Source: Nocardioides anomalus (GTDB lineage: Bacteria > Actinomycetota > Actinomycetes > Propionibacteriales > Nocardioidaceae). From it: a stretch of DNA of 64,000 nt. Below are positions 42,137 to 50,546 of this stretch, in pieces. The first letter of the stretch is position 1; every line of letters starts with the position of its first letter. The notes under the pieces are model-generated. The model was not told the DNA's origin, did not search any database, and saw only the letters and a list, made by a program, of their open reading frames with translations. A program made the position numbers and the translations under genes. Location of the stretch: NCBI RefSeq assembly GCF_011046535.1, contig NZ_CP049257.1, positions 2,542,001 to 2,606,000 of the forward strand. The letters run 5' to 3'.

Positions 42137-42516
42137 CCGACGAGCTGCTCCAGGAGGCGCTCGAGCTGACGGGCCGGGTCGGTGGTGACGCCGCCGTGCA
42201 CCGGCCCGGGCTGCAGGACGGTGCTCCGCGGCGCCTTGAGGAAGCCGAACCGCTGGCGCAACGGCTCCGCGCCGGCCGCGCCGGAGGTGGGGTGGCCGGC
42301 GCAGACGGCGTGCGCGAAGGCGAGCGACTCCTCGACCTGCGCGACGTCCACGCGGGGATCCAGGGCGCGCAGCCGGTCGGCGTCGACGTGCCAGGCGAGG
42401 TCGAGGAAGTCCGCCATCTGGCAGTGCAGGACGACCCCGACGTTGAGGAACTCCTCGCGGTCCACGCGCGGCACGCACCGGAGCACGACGTACTCGTAGG
42501 CCAGCCTCCCGCTCAC
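42133..42516 (-). CDS. DUF3037 protein
   Basis: A 127-aa protein of the DUF3037 family, with A-Y-E-Y-V-V-L-R-C-V-P-R-V-D-R-E-E-F-L-N-V-G-V-V-L near the start and F-L-K-A-P-R-S-T-V-L-Q near the end. Its function is unknown. It is coupled to the HipA-like kinase gene by a GTGA overlap, as these two families commonly are. Whether it acts with the kinase is inferred from that pairing. Confidence 0.85.
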   Translation of the reverse strand: MSGRLAYEYVVLRCVPRVDREEFLNVGVVLHCQMADFLDLAWHVDADRLRALDPRVDVAQVEESLAFAHAVCAGHPTSGAAGAEPLRQRFGFLKAPRSTVLQPGPVHGGVTTDPARQLERLLEQLVG

Positions 42517-43278
42517 GCCGCCGCTCCCGGGAGCCACTGGCGGGTGCCCAGCCGGGCGCTGAGGAAGGCGACGTACGCCGCGCGCACGGCCTCGGCGTCG
42601 TCGGCGCCGGGCACCGGCTCCAGCCACTCGTCGGGGACCTCGGCCAGCACGTTGACGAAGACCTGCTCCCCCAGCAGCGCGCCCAGCTCGGCGTCAACCC
42701 CCGGGAGGTCGGACACGTGGTCGCGGAAGACGTGGTCGTCCACGCTCCACGGCTGGGCGGCGAACCGCGCCGGGTCGGTGACACCCCCGCCCCAGGCGTG
42801 GTGGAAGTAGAGGCTGGCCCCGTGGTCGATGACCCAGAGGTTGCCGTGCCACAGCAGCAGGTTGGGGTTGCGCCAGGACCGGTCCACGTTGGCCACGAAC
42901 GCGTCGAGCCACAGCACCCGCGCAGGGTCGGTGCTGCCGGCGGGCACGTGGCCGTCGAAGCCGAACGAGCCGGGCAGGAAGTCGGTGCCGAGGTTGAGCC
43001 CGGCACTGGCGTTGAGCAGGTCCTGGACCTCCTCGTCGGCCTCGTACCGCGCGATCTGCGGGTCGAGGTCGAGCGCGACGATCCGCGGGGTGCGCAGCCC
43101 GATCCGCTCGGCCAGGCCGGCCACCACGACCTCGGCGACCAGCACGCGCAGTCCCTGGCCGGCGCCGCGGAACTTGCACACGTAGGTGCCCAGGTCGTCG
43201 GCCTCGACGAGGCCGGGCAGGCTCCCCGCCCTCGCGCAGCGGCGTGACGTAGCGGGTGACGCCGACGGTCGGGATCAC
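42513..43278 (-). pseudogene. HipA-like kinase with a +1 frameshift near the N-terminus
   Basis: The gene should begin at GTG 43278, overlapping the PPK2 stop (GTGA): V-I-P-T-V-G-V-T-R-Y-V-T-P-L-R-E-G-G. The next family residues S-L-P-G-L-V-E-A-D-D-L-G-T-Y-V-C-K-F continue one frame later. One extra G in the GGGG run at 43224-43227 explains it. Past that point 220 residues are intact, including L-W-L-D-A-F-V-A-N-V-D-R, N-P-N-L-L-L-W and V-I-D-H-G-A-S-L-Y-F. HipA-like kinases phosphorylate proteins on Ser. Downstream start at GTG 43181 would give a truncated product. It could be a true pseudogene or a sequencing error in a G-run. Confidence 0.75.
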
Positions 43279-44132
43279 TGCAGGGGGACCTCGGTGAGCA
43301 GGCGTTGGCGCTGCTCCTCCACGTCGAAGTCGGCGGCCGGCCACTGCGGGTTCATGGCCAGCAGGGTCTCGTGGAGCAGCTGGCCGATGGCCAGGTTGCG
43401 GTACCACTTGTGGTCGCTCGGCACGACGTACCAGGGCGCGACCTCGGTGTTGGTGCGCTCGAGCGCGATCTCGTAGGCCTCCTGGTACTTCGGCCACAGC
43501 GCGCGCTCGTCGACGTCGGCGGGGTTGAACTTCCAGTGCTTCTGCGGGTCGTCCAGGCGGGCCAGGAGGCGCTCGCGCTGGGTCTCGGCCGAGATGTGCA
43601 GCATGCACTTGATGATCGTGATCCCGGCGCCGAGGGCCTCGGTCTCGAAGGCGTTGATGGCGTCGTAGCGCTCCTCGATCTCCTTCTTCGGCGCCAGCTC
43701 ACGCACCCGGCCGATGAGCACGTCCTCGTAGTGCGAGCGGTCGAAGACGCCGATGCGGCCCTTGTCGGGCAGCGCCTTGCGGATGCGCCACAGGAAGTCG
43801 TGCTGCAGCTCCTCCTCCGTCGGCCGCTTGAAGGAGTGGATCGAGACGCCCTGGGGGTCGACCAGCCCGACGGTGTGGCGCAGCACCCCGCCCTTGCCGG
43901 AGGTGTCCATGCCCTGCAGCACCAGCAGCAGGGCGCGGCCGTGGCCGACGTCGGCCACGCCTTCGGCGTACAGCCGCTCCTGGAGGTCCGACAGCTCGTC
44001 GCCGAGCGCCATGAGCGCGCCCTTGCCGGCCTTCTTGTCGCCGTCGAAGCCCGGGGTCGCCCCGCTGTCCAGCGCGCTGAGGTCGACCGGGCCGGGTGGG
44101 AGCCGCAGGTCCGCGGCGGTCAGCGTCGTCAC
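43275..44132 (-). CDS. ppk2: Polyphosphate kinase 2 family protein
   Basis: A 285-aa PPK2-type nucleotide phosphotransferase using polyphosphate. The Walker A region is L-V-L-Q-G-M-D-T-S-G-K-G-G near residue 75, the lid is I-H-S-F-K-R-P-T, and Walker B is G-V-F-D-R-S-H-Y-E-D-V near 130. E-E-R-Y-x-x-I-N and W-Y-V-V-P-S-D-H-K-W-Y are also family hallmarks. It may make ADP/ATP from AMP/ADP (class III-like) or act as in class I; this cannot be told. It heads the unit PPK2, HipA-like kinase, DUF3037. Confidence 0.92.
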   Translation of the reverse strand: MTTLTAADLRLPPGPVDLSALDSGATPGFDGDKKAGKGALMALGDELSDLQERLYAEGVADVGHGRALLLVLQGMDTSGKGGVLRHTVGLVDPQGVSIHSFKRPTEEELQHDFLWRIRKALPDKGRIGVFDRSHYEDVLIGRVRELAPKKEIEERYDAINAFETEALGAGITIIKCMLHISAETQRERLLARLDDPQKHWKFNPADVDERALWPKYQEAYEIALERTNTEVAPWYVVPSDHKWYRNLAIGQLLHETLLAMNPQWPAADFDVEEQRQRLLTEVPLQ

Positions 44133-44136
44133 GGGC

Positions 44137-44838
44137 TCAACCTATGACCGTCGGCACGTCGAGCGTGCAGCCGACCACCGTGGTGACGCCCCCGCCCGCC
44201 TGCGGCTCGTCGAACCACAGCCCCTCCGCGAAGCCCGCCTTGGCCAGCACCCGCAGGCTGGCGGCGTTGCGGTGGTCGGGCGCCGCGAAGTAGGTCGTCG
44301 CCTCCGGGAAACGGCTCCGCGCCCGCTGCATCCAGGCCCACAGCACGCGCGGGCCGAGCCCACGACCGCGCCACTGGTCGGCGCCGATCGCGTAGTCCAC
44401 GCCGATGGCGTCGGGATCCGGGCCGAGGACGGCGTACTCCGGGTAGTCGCCGATCCGGTAGTCCTGCACGAACCCGACCGAGCGGCCGTTGACCTCGATC
44501 ACCCACATCCGGGTGGGGCTGCGACCGTCGACGCGCTCGGCGTACTTCTCGGCGATGTCGGCGTCGGCCAGCTCGCCCTGGGACCACCAGCGCTCGACCG
44601 CCTCGCTGCGCCGCCACGCGACCACGTCGTCGAGATCGCCTCGCGTCATCGCCCGGGTGGTGACCCGGGTGTCGTGGTCGACGACGAAGCGCTTGACCTC
44701 ACCGGACAGGTCGACCGGCTCGGGGTCGGCGTGCAGGCTGGCGCACGTGCGCCGCGCGGCCGCGGCCCAGGACTCCCCCGGACGCGCCACACCGTGGAGC
44801 TCGCGATCGCGGTCGACCACGACGACGGGGACGGACAC
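44137..44838 (-). CDS. GNAT-family N-acetyltransferase (aminoglycoside 6'-type-like)
   Basis: A 233-aa acetyltransferase. The C-terminal domain has V-A-W-R-R-S-E-A-V-E-R-W-W, W-V-I-E-V-N-G-R-S-V-G-F-V-Q-D-Y-R and the acetyl-CoA loop D-Q-W-R-G-R-G-L-G-P-R-V. These are like the AAC(6')/siderophore-type GNATs. Residues 1-55 are a separate segment (V-V-V-D-R-D-R-E-L) not needed for the fold. A real role in resistance is not implied; many such enzymes act on other amines. It lies 4 nt upstream of ppk2. Confidence 0.82.
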   Translation of the reverse strand: MSVPVVVVDRDRELHGVARPGESWAAAARRTCASLHADPEPVDLSGEVKRFVVDHDTRVTTRAMTRGDLDDVVAWRRSEAVERWWSQGELADADIAEKYAERVDGRSPTRMWVIEVNGRSVGFVQDYRIGDYPEYAVLGPDPDAIGVDYAIGADQWRGRGLGPRVLWAWMQRARSRFPEATTYFAAPDHRNAASLRVLAKAGFAEGLWFDEPQAGGGVTTVVGCTLDVPTVIG

Positions 44839-44864
44839 GAGCCCATTGTGGCCTCATCCCGGAG

Positions 44865-45623
44865 TCACTGCGGCCGCACCGTCAGGGTCTGCGCCACGGC
44901 CCCGAGCGGACCGTGCTCGTCGTGGAGGACGCTGCGGGTCAGCCCGTGGCCCTCCGGACCGAAGGTGACCGTGGTGTCGAAGCCCAGCCAGCCCTCGGCC
45001 GGGCGTCGGACCAGGTGCGCGGTGAGGTCGACGTTGGGGAAGCGCACCCGCTCGGGTGACTCGCGCACGGTCATGCCGTTGGCGATGTCGAACAGCGCCG
45101 CCGCCCGGCTCAGCCGGCTGGTGGGCTCGTCCGCCAGCAGCACGGTGTCGGTGCGCACCCAGTACTGCGCGCGCCCGGGCTCCCGCTCGTCCCGGCGCAC
45201 CTGCGCCGAGGCGAGGTAGCCGCCGCCCCAGACCGTGGTCGGGTCCCAGGGCGCGAGCTCCCCGGGCCCGGCCAGCTCCGCCTCCGCGCTGCCCCGGACG
45301 GCGCTCGTGTCGCGGACGTCCATGAGCCACGCCCGCAGGCTCACCGCCGGTCGACCGGCGTGGCTGAGCACCGCCTCGACCAGCTCGACGGTCCGCCCCG
45401 CGCGCAGCACGCTCGTGCGCACCTCGACCTCCTCCATCGGCAGCACGCCGAGGATGTCGAAGCCGAGGCGGGTCGCCACCTTGTCGCCGGCCCTCTGTTC
45501 GACCGCGTGGGTGAGCAGGCCCAGCGAGGGCCCGACGTGCTGCTGGTCGAGGTCCCAGGCGCCGCTGACGTGCTCGGTCGGGGCGAACGTGTGCTCACCG
45601 GTGCGGTGGAAGTAGGCGGACAT
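44865..45623 (-). CDS. Acyl-CoA thioesterase family (double hot-dog) protein
   Basis: A 252-aa protein with two hot-dog domains. The first starts T-F-A-P-T-E-H-V-S-G-A-W-D and carries Q-H-V-G-P-S-L-G-L-L, the second R-F-P-N-V-D-L-T-A-H-L-V-R and W-L-G-F-D-T-T-V-T-F. Members cleave acyl-CoA to free acid; the substrate is unknown. ATG 45623 (M-S-A-Y-F-H-R-T) is preferred to one three codons earlier. The gene has 26 nt to the GNAT and 64 nt to recX. Confidence 0.82.
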   Translation of the reverse strand: MSAYFHRTGEHTFAPTEHVSGAWDLDQQHVGPSLGLLTHAVEQRAGDKVATRLGFDILGVLPMEEVEVRTSVLRAGRTVELVEAVLSHAGRPAVSLRAWLMDVRDTSAVRGSAEAELAGPGELAPWDPTTVWGGGYLASAQVRRDEREPGRAQYWVRTDTVLLADEPTSRLSRAAALFDIANGMTVRESPERVRFPNVDLTAHLVRRPAEGWLGFDTTVTFGPEGHGLTRSVLHDEHGPLGAVAQTLTVRPQ

Positions 45624-45687
45624 CGCCCCCATGCTCCACCCAGGCGCCGGCGGGCTCTCGCCTGGCTCGCGCCGGCTGCGGTGCTCG

Positions 45688-46491
45688 TCAGACCGAGTGC
45701 GGCTCCTGGGGCTCCTCGCGCCCGGCGTCGCGCAGCTCGTCCTTGACCACGCTGAAGGCCAGACCGCTGGAGTAGCCCTTGCGGCCCAGCATGCCGACCA
45801 GTCGCCGAGTCGCGGTGGCGTCGTCGACCCGGCTCAGCGAGCGCAGCTTGCGCCGCACCAGCTCGCGGGCCGCCTCCTCCTCCGCCGCCGGGTCGAGCTC
45901 GTCCAGGGCCTCGCGGGCGGTCTCGTCGTCGATGCCCTTGCGGCGCAGCTCCTGGGCCAGGGCCCGGCGGGCCAGCCCCTTGCCGCCGCCCGAGGCCGGC
46001 TGCCGCTGGCTGACCCAGGTCCGGGCGAAGGCGCCGTCGTCGACCAGCCCGACCTCCTCGAACCGGTCGAGCACGCCGTCGGCCACCTCGGCCGGGACGT
46101 CCTTGGCCGCGAGCTTGTCGCCCAGCTCCTTGCGACTGCGGGCCCGGCCGGTGAGCTGGTCGAGCAGGATGGTGCGCGCCACCGACTCGGGATCGGCCGC
46201 CGGCGCCTCGCGGGCCGGGTCGCGCGGCAGGTGGGCGTCGGGTCGCTGCTCCTCGCGGTCGCGCCGGCCGCGGCGGGCCGAGCTGCGGCCGCGGGCCGGG
46301 CGCCGACGCTGGCCCCCGCCCGCAGGCTCCTCGGACCGGGTGCCCCAGCTGGTGCGCGCCGCCGGCCCGCGGCCCCCGGCGTCCTCGCCGGGGGTGGCCG
46401 GCCGCTCGCCCGGCGTACGGCGCGTCCAGGCGTCGACGCCCTCGCTCACGTCACCGAGCCAGTCGGGCGCCGGTCTCGTCTCGTCGTGCAC
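45688..46491 (-). CDS. recX: Regulatory protein RecX
   Basis: RecX binds RecA filaments and limits recombinase activity. The 267-aa protein has the RecX core of three-helix repeats at about residues 105-255 (A-R-T-I-L-L-D-Q-L-T-G-R-A-R-S, L-A-A-K-D-V, F-A-R-T-W-V, L-R-R-K-G-I, G-R-K-G-Y). The first 100 residues are a disordered, basic, Pro-rich extension, longer than usual. GTG 46491 begins V-H-D-E-T-R. It follows recA by 73 nt with a hairpin in between that may lower its level. Confidence 0.9.
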   Translation of the reverse strand: MHDETRPAPDWLGDVSEGVDAWTRRTPGERPATPGEDAGGRGPAARTSWGTRSEEPAGGGQRRRPARGRSSARRGRRDREEQRPDAHLPRDPAREAPAADPESVARTILLDQLTGRARSRKELGDKLAAKDVPAEVADGVLDRFEEVGLVDDGAFARTWVSQRQPASGGGKGLARRALAQELRRKGIDDETAREALDELDPAAEEEAARELVRRKLRSLSRVDDATATRRLVGMLGRKGYSSGLAFSVVKDELRDAGREEPQEPHSV

Positions 46492-46525
46492 GCGTGCCCT
46501 CCTCGTGTCGCCGTGGTCCGGCGCC

Positions 46526-46552
46526 CCGACCGCCGCCGTGTGCGGCGGTCGG
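46526..46552 (-). terminator. Hairpin in the recA-recX gap
   Basis: CCGACCGCCGC pairs perfectly with GCGGCGGTCGG around a 5-nt loop (11-bp stem), 12 nt past the recA stop. No U-tract follows on the minus strand, so a partial terminator that leaves recX at low level is plausible. Confidence 0.5.
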
Positions 46553-46564
46553 GACCGGGTCGGC

Positions 46565-47608
46565 TCAGAAGTCGTCGACGCCCACGGGCTCGGCCGGCGC
46601 GGCCTCGTCGGCCACCGAGGGCACGACGCCGAGCTTCTCGAGGATCTTCTTCTCGATCTCGTTGGCCAGGTCGGGGTTGTCGCGCAGGAACCCTCGGGAG
46701 TTCTCCTTGCCTTGGCCGAGCTGGTCGCCGTCGTAGGTGTACCAGGCGCCGGCCTTGCGGACGATGCCCGCCTCGACGCCGACGTCGATGAGGCCACCCT
46801 CGCGGGAGATGCCCTTGCCGTACATGATGTCGAACTCGGCCTGCTTGAACGGCGGGGCGACCTTGTTCTTCACGACCTTGACGCGGGTCCGGTTGCCGAC
46901 CATGTCGGTGCCGTCCTTGAGCGTCTCGATGCGACGCACGTCGAGGCGGACCGAGGAGTAGAACTTCAGCGCGCGGCCACCGGTCGTGGTCTCCGGCGAG
47001 CCGAACATGACGCCGATCTTCTCGCGCAGCTGGTTGATGAAGATCGCGGTCGTGCCGGAGTTGTTGAGGGCACCGGTCATCTTGCGCAGCGCCTGGCTCA
47101 TCAGCCGGGCCTGGAGGCCGACGTGGCTGTCGCCCATCTCGCCCTCGATCTCGGCGCGCGGCACCAGCGCGGCCACGGAGTCGATGACGATCAGGTCGAG
47201 GGCGCCGGAGCGGATCAGCATGTCGGCGATCTCGAGCGCCTGCTCACCGGAGTCGGGCTGGGAGACCAGCAGGGCGTCGGTGTCGACGCCGAGGGACTTG
47301 GCGTACTCCGGGTCGAGCGCGTGCTCGGCGTCGATGAAGCCGACGATGCCGCCGGCGCGCTGGGCGTTGGCCACCGCGTGCAGGGCGACCGTCGTCTTGC
47401 CGGAGGACTCCGGCCCGTAGATCTCCACGACCCGCCCGCGCGGCAGGCCGCCGATGCCGAGCGCGACGTCGAGCGCGATGGAGCCGGTGGGGATCACCTC
47501 GAGCGGCGCGCGGGTCTCGTCGCCCAGCCGCATCACCGAGCCCTTGCCGAACTGCTTCTCGATGTTGGCCAGAGCGACGTCGAGCGCCTTCTCCCGGTCT
47601 TGTGCCAT
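46565..47608 (-). CDS. recA: Recombinase RecA
   Basis: A 347-aa recombinase that forms the nucleoprotein filament for strand exchange and triggers LexA self-cleavage. Walker A is G-P-E-S-S-G-K-T-T, Walker B is L-D-L-I-V-I-D-S-V, and loops L1 (V-G-L-Q-A-R) and L2 ([14 protein letters not shown]) are intact. There is no intein. ATG 47608 ([10 protein letters not shown]) with GGAAGG upstream is chosen over one 22 codons earlier. A LexA box lies about 134 bp upstream. Confidence 0.98.
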   Translation of the reverse strand: MAQDREKALDVALANIEKQFGKGSVMRLGDETRAPLEVIPTGSIALDVALGIGGLPRGRVVEIYGPESSGKTTVALHAVANAQRAGGIVGFIDAEHALDPEYAKSLGVDTDALLVSQPDSGEQALEIADMLIRSGALDLIVIDSVAALVPRAEIEGEMGDSHVGLQARLMSQALRKMTGALNNSGTTAIFINQLREKIGVMFGSPETTTGGRALKFYSSVRLDVRRIETLKDGTDMVGNRTRVKVVKNKVAPPFKQAEFDIMYGKGISREGGLIDVGVEAGIVRKAGAWYTYDGDQLGQGKENSRGFLRDNPDLANEIEKKILEKLGVVPSVADEAAPAEPVGVDDF

Positions 47609-47741
47609 GGTCGTGCCTTCCAGGGTCGGTGGGTGGTGAGGTGCATCTCCGACGCTAGGGATGGCCACCGACATCCGGTCCTACCGGTCGTCGGGCTGTG
47701 GAGAAGCGGCCCCGGCGTCGCACCTGTGGACAGAACGTAGC

Positions 47742-47755
47742 CGAACAGGTGTTCG
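47742..47755. promoter_or_regulatory. LexA (SOS) box upstream of recA
   Basis: CGAACAGGTGTTCG, identical to the 14-nt core at 1151-1164. It is flanked by C-C on the left and A-C on the right. It lies about 134 bp upstream of the recA ATG and about 40 bp past the end of the exported-protein gene. Confidence 0.88.
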
Positions 47756-47796
47756 ACACGGGTGCGACACGCGGGGCCGCGCTCCGGGCAGTCGGC

Positions 47797-48345
47797 TCAG
47801 AGGGGCGTGACGCAGCGGTGCCAGAAGATCTGGGCGCTGGCGTCGCCGACCAACGCGCCCCCGAAGTCCACGGCGCTGGGATAGACGATGGCACCGTTGA
47901 CGGTCTGGAGGTCGATGAACTCGTACTGGCTGAGGTTGCCGTTGGCCCAGGTGATGCCGGCCTGGTCGCGCAGGACGCGGTACTCCGGCCACGACATCAG
48001 CCGGCCGCCCTTGGCGTTGCAGTCGGTGAGCGCGGCCGCGAAGCTGGAGGGCCCGGTCGCCGCCTTGTCGATGCACGAGCCGAGGACCAGCACGTCGCTG
48101 GCCGCACAGGTGCGGGCGGCCAGGTCGGCCGGGCTCAGCGAGCCGTCCGCCACGTCAGCGCCGGTCAGCGAGCCGTCCTTGACGTCCTTGCCGGTCAGCG
48201 AGCCGTCCTTGACGTCTTTGCCCTTGACGGAGTTGTTCTTGATCTGGGCCGAGCCGATCTTGGCGGCGGCGTACGACGTGCCGCCGAGCGCGACGACCAG
48301 CGCCAGCACGGCGACGACCAGCGCGGGGGTGGGGCGGAGCTTCAT
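47797..48345 (-). CDS. Exported protein with N-N-S-V/D-G-S-L pentapeptide-like repeats
   Basis: A 182-aa secreted protein. The signal peptide is M-K-L-R-P-T-P-A-L-V-V-A-V-L-A-L-V-V-A, cut near Y-A-A-A. The mature part starts with short Asp/Gly/Ser repeats (K-D-V-K-D-G-S-L-T-G) in a solenoid-like array, then a region with three Cys and a C-terminal domain of unknown family (W-P-E-Y-R-V-L-R-D-Q). N-terminal repeats of this sort precede varied domains in secreted proteins of actinobacteria. It lies between recA and mtnP on the same strand. Confidence 0.72.
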   Translation of the reverse strand: MKLRPTPALVVAVLALVVALGGTSYAAAKIGSAQIKNNSVKGKDVKDGSLTGKDVKDGSLTGADVADGSLSPADLAARTCAASDVLVLGSCIDKAATGPSSFAAALTDCNAKGGRLMSWPEYRVLRDQAGITWANGNLSQYEFIDLQTVNGAIVYPSAVDFGGALVGDASAQIFWHRCVTPL

Positions 48346-48402
48346 GGGGGACCTCCGGGGTTGCGGAACGGGATGGCCCGCAACCTAGGAGGATCCGGCC
48401 GA

Positions 48403-49191
48403 TCAGGGAAGGTCGTAGGTGAGCTCGATGCCCTCGGCCCAGGTCGCGCAGGTGCAGCCGTCCGGGTCGGGCAGCGCCTCGACGGCCGCGGTGAGCAGGC
48501 CGGTGAGGCGCTCGAGGTTCTGCTTGAACAGCGCGAACACCTCGGCCTGGCCGACACCGTCGTCGCCCTCGGCGCCGGCGTCCATGTCGGTGACCAGGGC
48601 CAGCGTGGCGTAGCAGAGCTGCATCTCGCGGGCCAGGGCCGCCTCGGGGGCGCCGGTCATGTTGATGAGGGTGCCGCCCTGGGCGGCGTACCAGCGCGAC
48701 TCGGCGCGGGTGGAGAAGCGCGGTCCCTCGATGACCACCATCGTGCCGCCGCGCTGGACGTCGGGCGCGGCCGCTGCGAGCGCGGAGGAGACGCGGGGGC
48801 AGTAGGGATCGGCGAACGGCACGTGGGTGGCGCCGTGCTCGACGTAGGAGCCGACGCGAGCGGTGGTGCGGTCGACGAGCTGGTCGGGCACGACGAGGTC
48901 GCCGGGCGCGACCGAGGCCGCGAGGCCGCCCACGGCGCACGGCGCGAGGACCTGGCGGACGCCGAGCGAGCGCAGGGCCCAGAGGTTGGCGCGGTAGGGG
49001 ATGGACTGCGGCGGGAACTGGTGCTCCTTGCCGTGCCGCGGCAGGAAGGCCACCCGCCGGCCGGCGACGGTGCCGACGGCGACAGGCGCCGAGGGGTCGC
49101 CGTACGGCGTGGTGACGGCGTGCTCCTCGGCGTCCTCGAGGAAGGAGTAGAAGCCGGTGCCGCCGATCACGGCGACGTCCGCGACGCTCAC
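48403..49191 (-). CDS. mtnP: S-methyl-5'-thioadenosine phosphorylase
   Basis: A 262-aa PNP-family phosphorylase that cleaves methylthioadenosine to adenine and methylthioribose 1-phosphate, the first step in methionine salvage. It has V-I-G-G-T-G-F-Y-S-F, F-L-P-R-H-G-K-E-H, V-I-E-G-P-R-F-S-T-R-A-E-S and the base-site motif I-N-M-T-G-A-P-E-A-A-L-A-R-E. A 6-oxopurine (inosine-type) preference cannot be excluded. GTG 49191 overlaps the DUF3046 stop (GTGA). Confidence 0.9.
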   Translation of the reverse strand: MSVADVAVIGGTGFYSFLEDAEEHAVTTPYGDPSAPVAVGTVAGRRVAFLPRHGKEHQFPPQSIPYRANLWALRSLGVRQVLAPCAVGGLAASVAPGDLVVPDQLVDRTTARVGSYVEHGATHVPFADPYCPRVSSALAAAAPDVQRGGTMVVIEGPRFSTRAESRWYAAQGGTLINMTGAPEAALAREMQLCYATLALVTDMDAGAEGDDGVGQAEVFALFKQNLERLTGLLTAAVEALPDPDGCTCATWAEGIELTYDLP

Positions 49192-49382
49192 TTCACGGCC
49201 GCCGGGAGGTCGAGCGCGCGCCAGACGGCGGCCCACACCTGCTTGGGCGACACGCCGGCGTCGAGCGCCTCCTGCGCGGTCCGCCCGCCGAGCTCGGCCA
49301 TGACGAACTGACCGGCCCAGGACCGGTAGTAGCCCGGCCCGAGCGCGTCCTCCAACCGGGACCAGAACTCGGTGTGCCTCAC
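49188..49382 (-). CDS. DUF3046 protein
   Basis: A 64-aa protein of the actinobacterial DUF3046 family: [26 protein letters not shown] and V-W-R-A-L-D-L-P. The function is unknown; the gene often sits near recA in this phylum, as here. It overlaps mtnP by 4 nt. Confidence 0.9.
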   Translation of the reverse strand: MRHTEFWSRLEDALGPGYYRSWAGQFVMAELGGRTAQEALDAGVSPKQVWAAVWRALDLPAAVK

Positions 49383-49391
49383 CCGATCAGC

Positions 49392-50537
49392 CTAGGTGGC
49401 ACCTCGGACAGCCCGGACGGCGAGCCAGGCCTGCTCCCCGCCACCGGTACGCCGGGCGAGGTGGTCGACCCGCCACCCGGCGCCCTCGAGCGCCGCACGC
49501 AGCGGCCCCTCGCGCCAGTAGGTGAAGCGCCGCGGGGCCGGCACGTGCCCGTGCGTCGACCACGCCTCGCCGTCGCCCTCCTTGAGCGACAGGCCGAGCA
49601 CGCCGCCGGCGCGGGTGGCCGAGGCGAGCCGGGCCAGCACGGTCGGCAGGTCGGCGCGGGCGACGTGCAGCAGGCTGGCGTTGGCCCAGACCCCGTCGTA
49701 GGGACCGCCGAGGTCGTCGCCCAGCGGGTCGAGGACGTCCGCCTCGTGGCCCAGGGCTCGCAACCGGTCGACGAAGCCCCGCGACACGTCGGTGCGCCGG
49801 ACGGTGAGCCCCCGCTCCTCCAGCGCCGCGGCGTCGCGGCCGCCGCCGCTGCCGACCTCGAGCACCGCTCCCCCGGCGCCCGCTCCCTGGACGGCCGCGG
49901 CGAAGGCGTCGAGGCTCTCGCGCACCTCGTCGGTGAGCTCGGCGACGGCGGCGCTGAAGGCCTCCGCGCCCCCGTCGTACGCCGCCGCGGTGGCCCGGGC
50001 GGCGAAGGCCCGGACGTCGTGCCTGTGGTGGAGCACGTCGTGCAGGTGGTAGCGGGCGATGGTGTCGACGGTGAACTCGCTGCCGTTGGAGCGGAGCCCG
50101 CGGCGCGCCCAGGTCGCCTCGGGGGCGTCGCACAGCGCGTCGTAGCGCCGAGCCACGGCCTCGGCCGCCGCCACCAGCGCGGGCGCGACGTCGGCGGGGT
50201 CCTGGAGGTCGTAGCGCTCGGCCACGGCCGTCTCGTCCTGGTCCCAGTTCGCGAAGGTCGGCTCGTCCTGCTCGAGCATCAGGTCCAGGCGCTCGCCGAA
50301 GACCCGGTGCACGTCGCGCACGTGGCAGGCGTACTCCAGCGGGGACCAGGTCTGGGGGTCCGGCCGCTCGGTGGCGCCCGGCTGGGCGAGCACGACCGAC
50401 CAGCCCACGGCGTCGTCGCGCAGCAGCGCCCCGATCCGGTCGCGGTCCAGGTCGGCGGCCACGAAGCCGCACTCCGGGCACGGCTCGCGCAGCACCCAGG
50501 TCCAGTCCTTGGTGTCCGGGACGATCTCAGCAGCCAC
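49392..50537 (-). CDS. DinB-type domain fused to a SAM methyltransferase
   Basis: A 381-aa fusion. The N-terminal half is a DinB/MDMPI-like four-helix domain: a C-P-E-C pair at the start, W-S-P-L-E-Y-A-C-H-V-R-D near residue 55, and H-D-V-L-H-H-R-H-D near 165, giving the His ligands of the metal site. The C-terminal half is a class I methyltransferase with V-L-E-V-G-S-G-G-G-R-D-A-A near residue 215 and L-G-D-D-L-G-G-P-Y-D-G-V-W-A-N. Actinobacterial DinB proteins are often thiol-dependent transferases. The joint function is unknown. GTG 50537 lies only 9 bp from the divergent GNAT start. Confidence 0.78.
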   Translation of the reverse strand: MAAEIVPDTKDWTWVLREPCPECGFVAADLDRDRIGALLRDDAVGWSVVLAQPGATERPDPQTWSPLEYACHVRDVHRVFGERLDLMLEQDEPTFANWDQDETAVAERYDLQDPADVAPALVAAAEAVARRYDALCDAPEATWARRGLRSNGSEFTVDTIARYHLHDVLHHRHDVRAFAARATAAAYDGGAEAFSAAVAELTDEVRESLDAFAAAVQGAGAGGAVLEVGSGGGRDAAALEERGLTVRRTDVSRGFVDRLRALGHEADVLDPLGDDLGGPYDGVWANASLLHVARADLPTVLARLASATRAGGVLGLSLKEGDGEAWSTHGHVPAPRRFTYWREGPLRAALEGAGWRVDHLARRTGGGEQAWLAVRAVRGAT

Positions 50538-50546
50538 GCACCCAGC

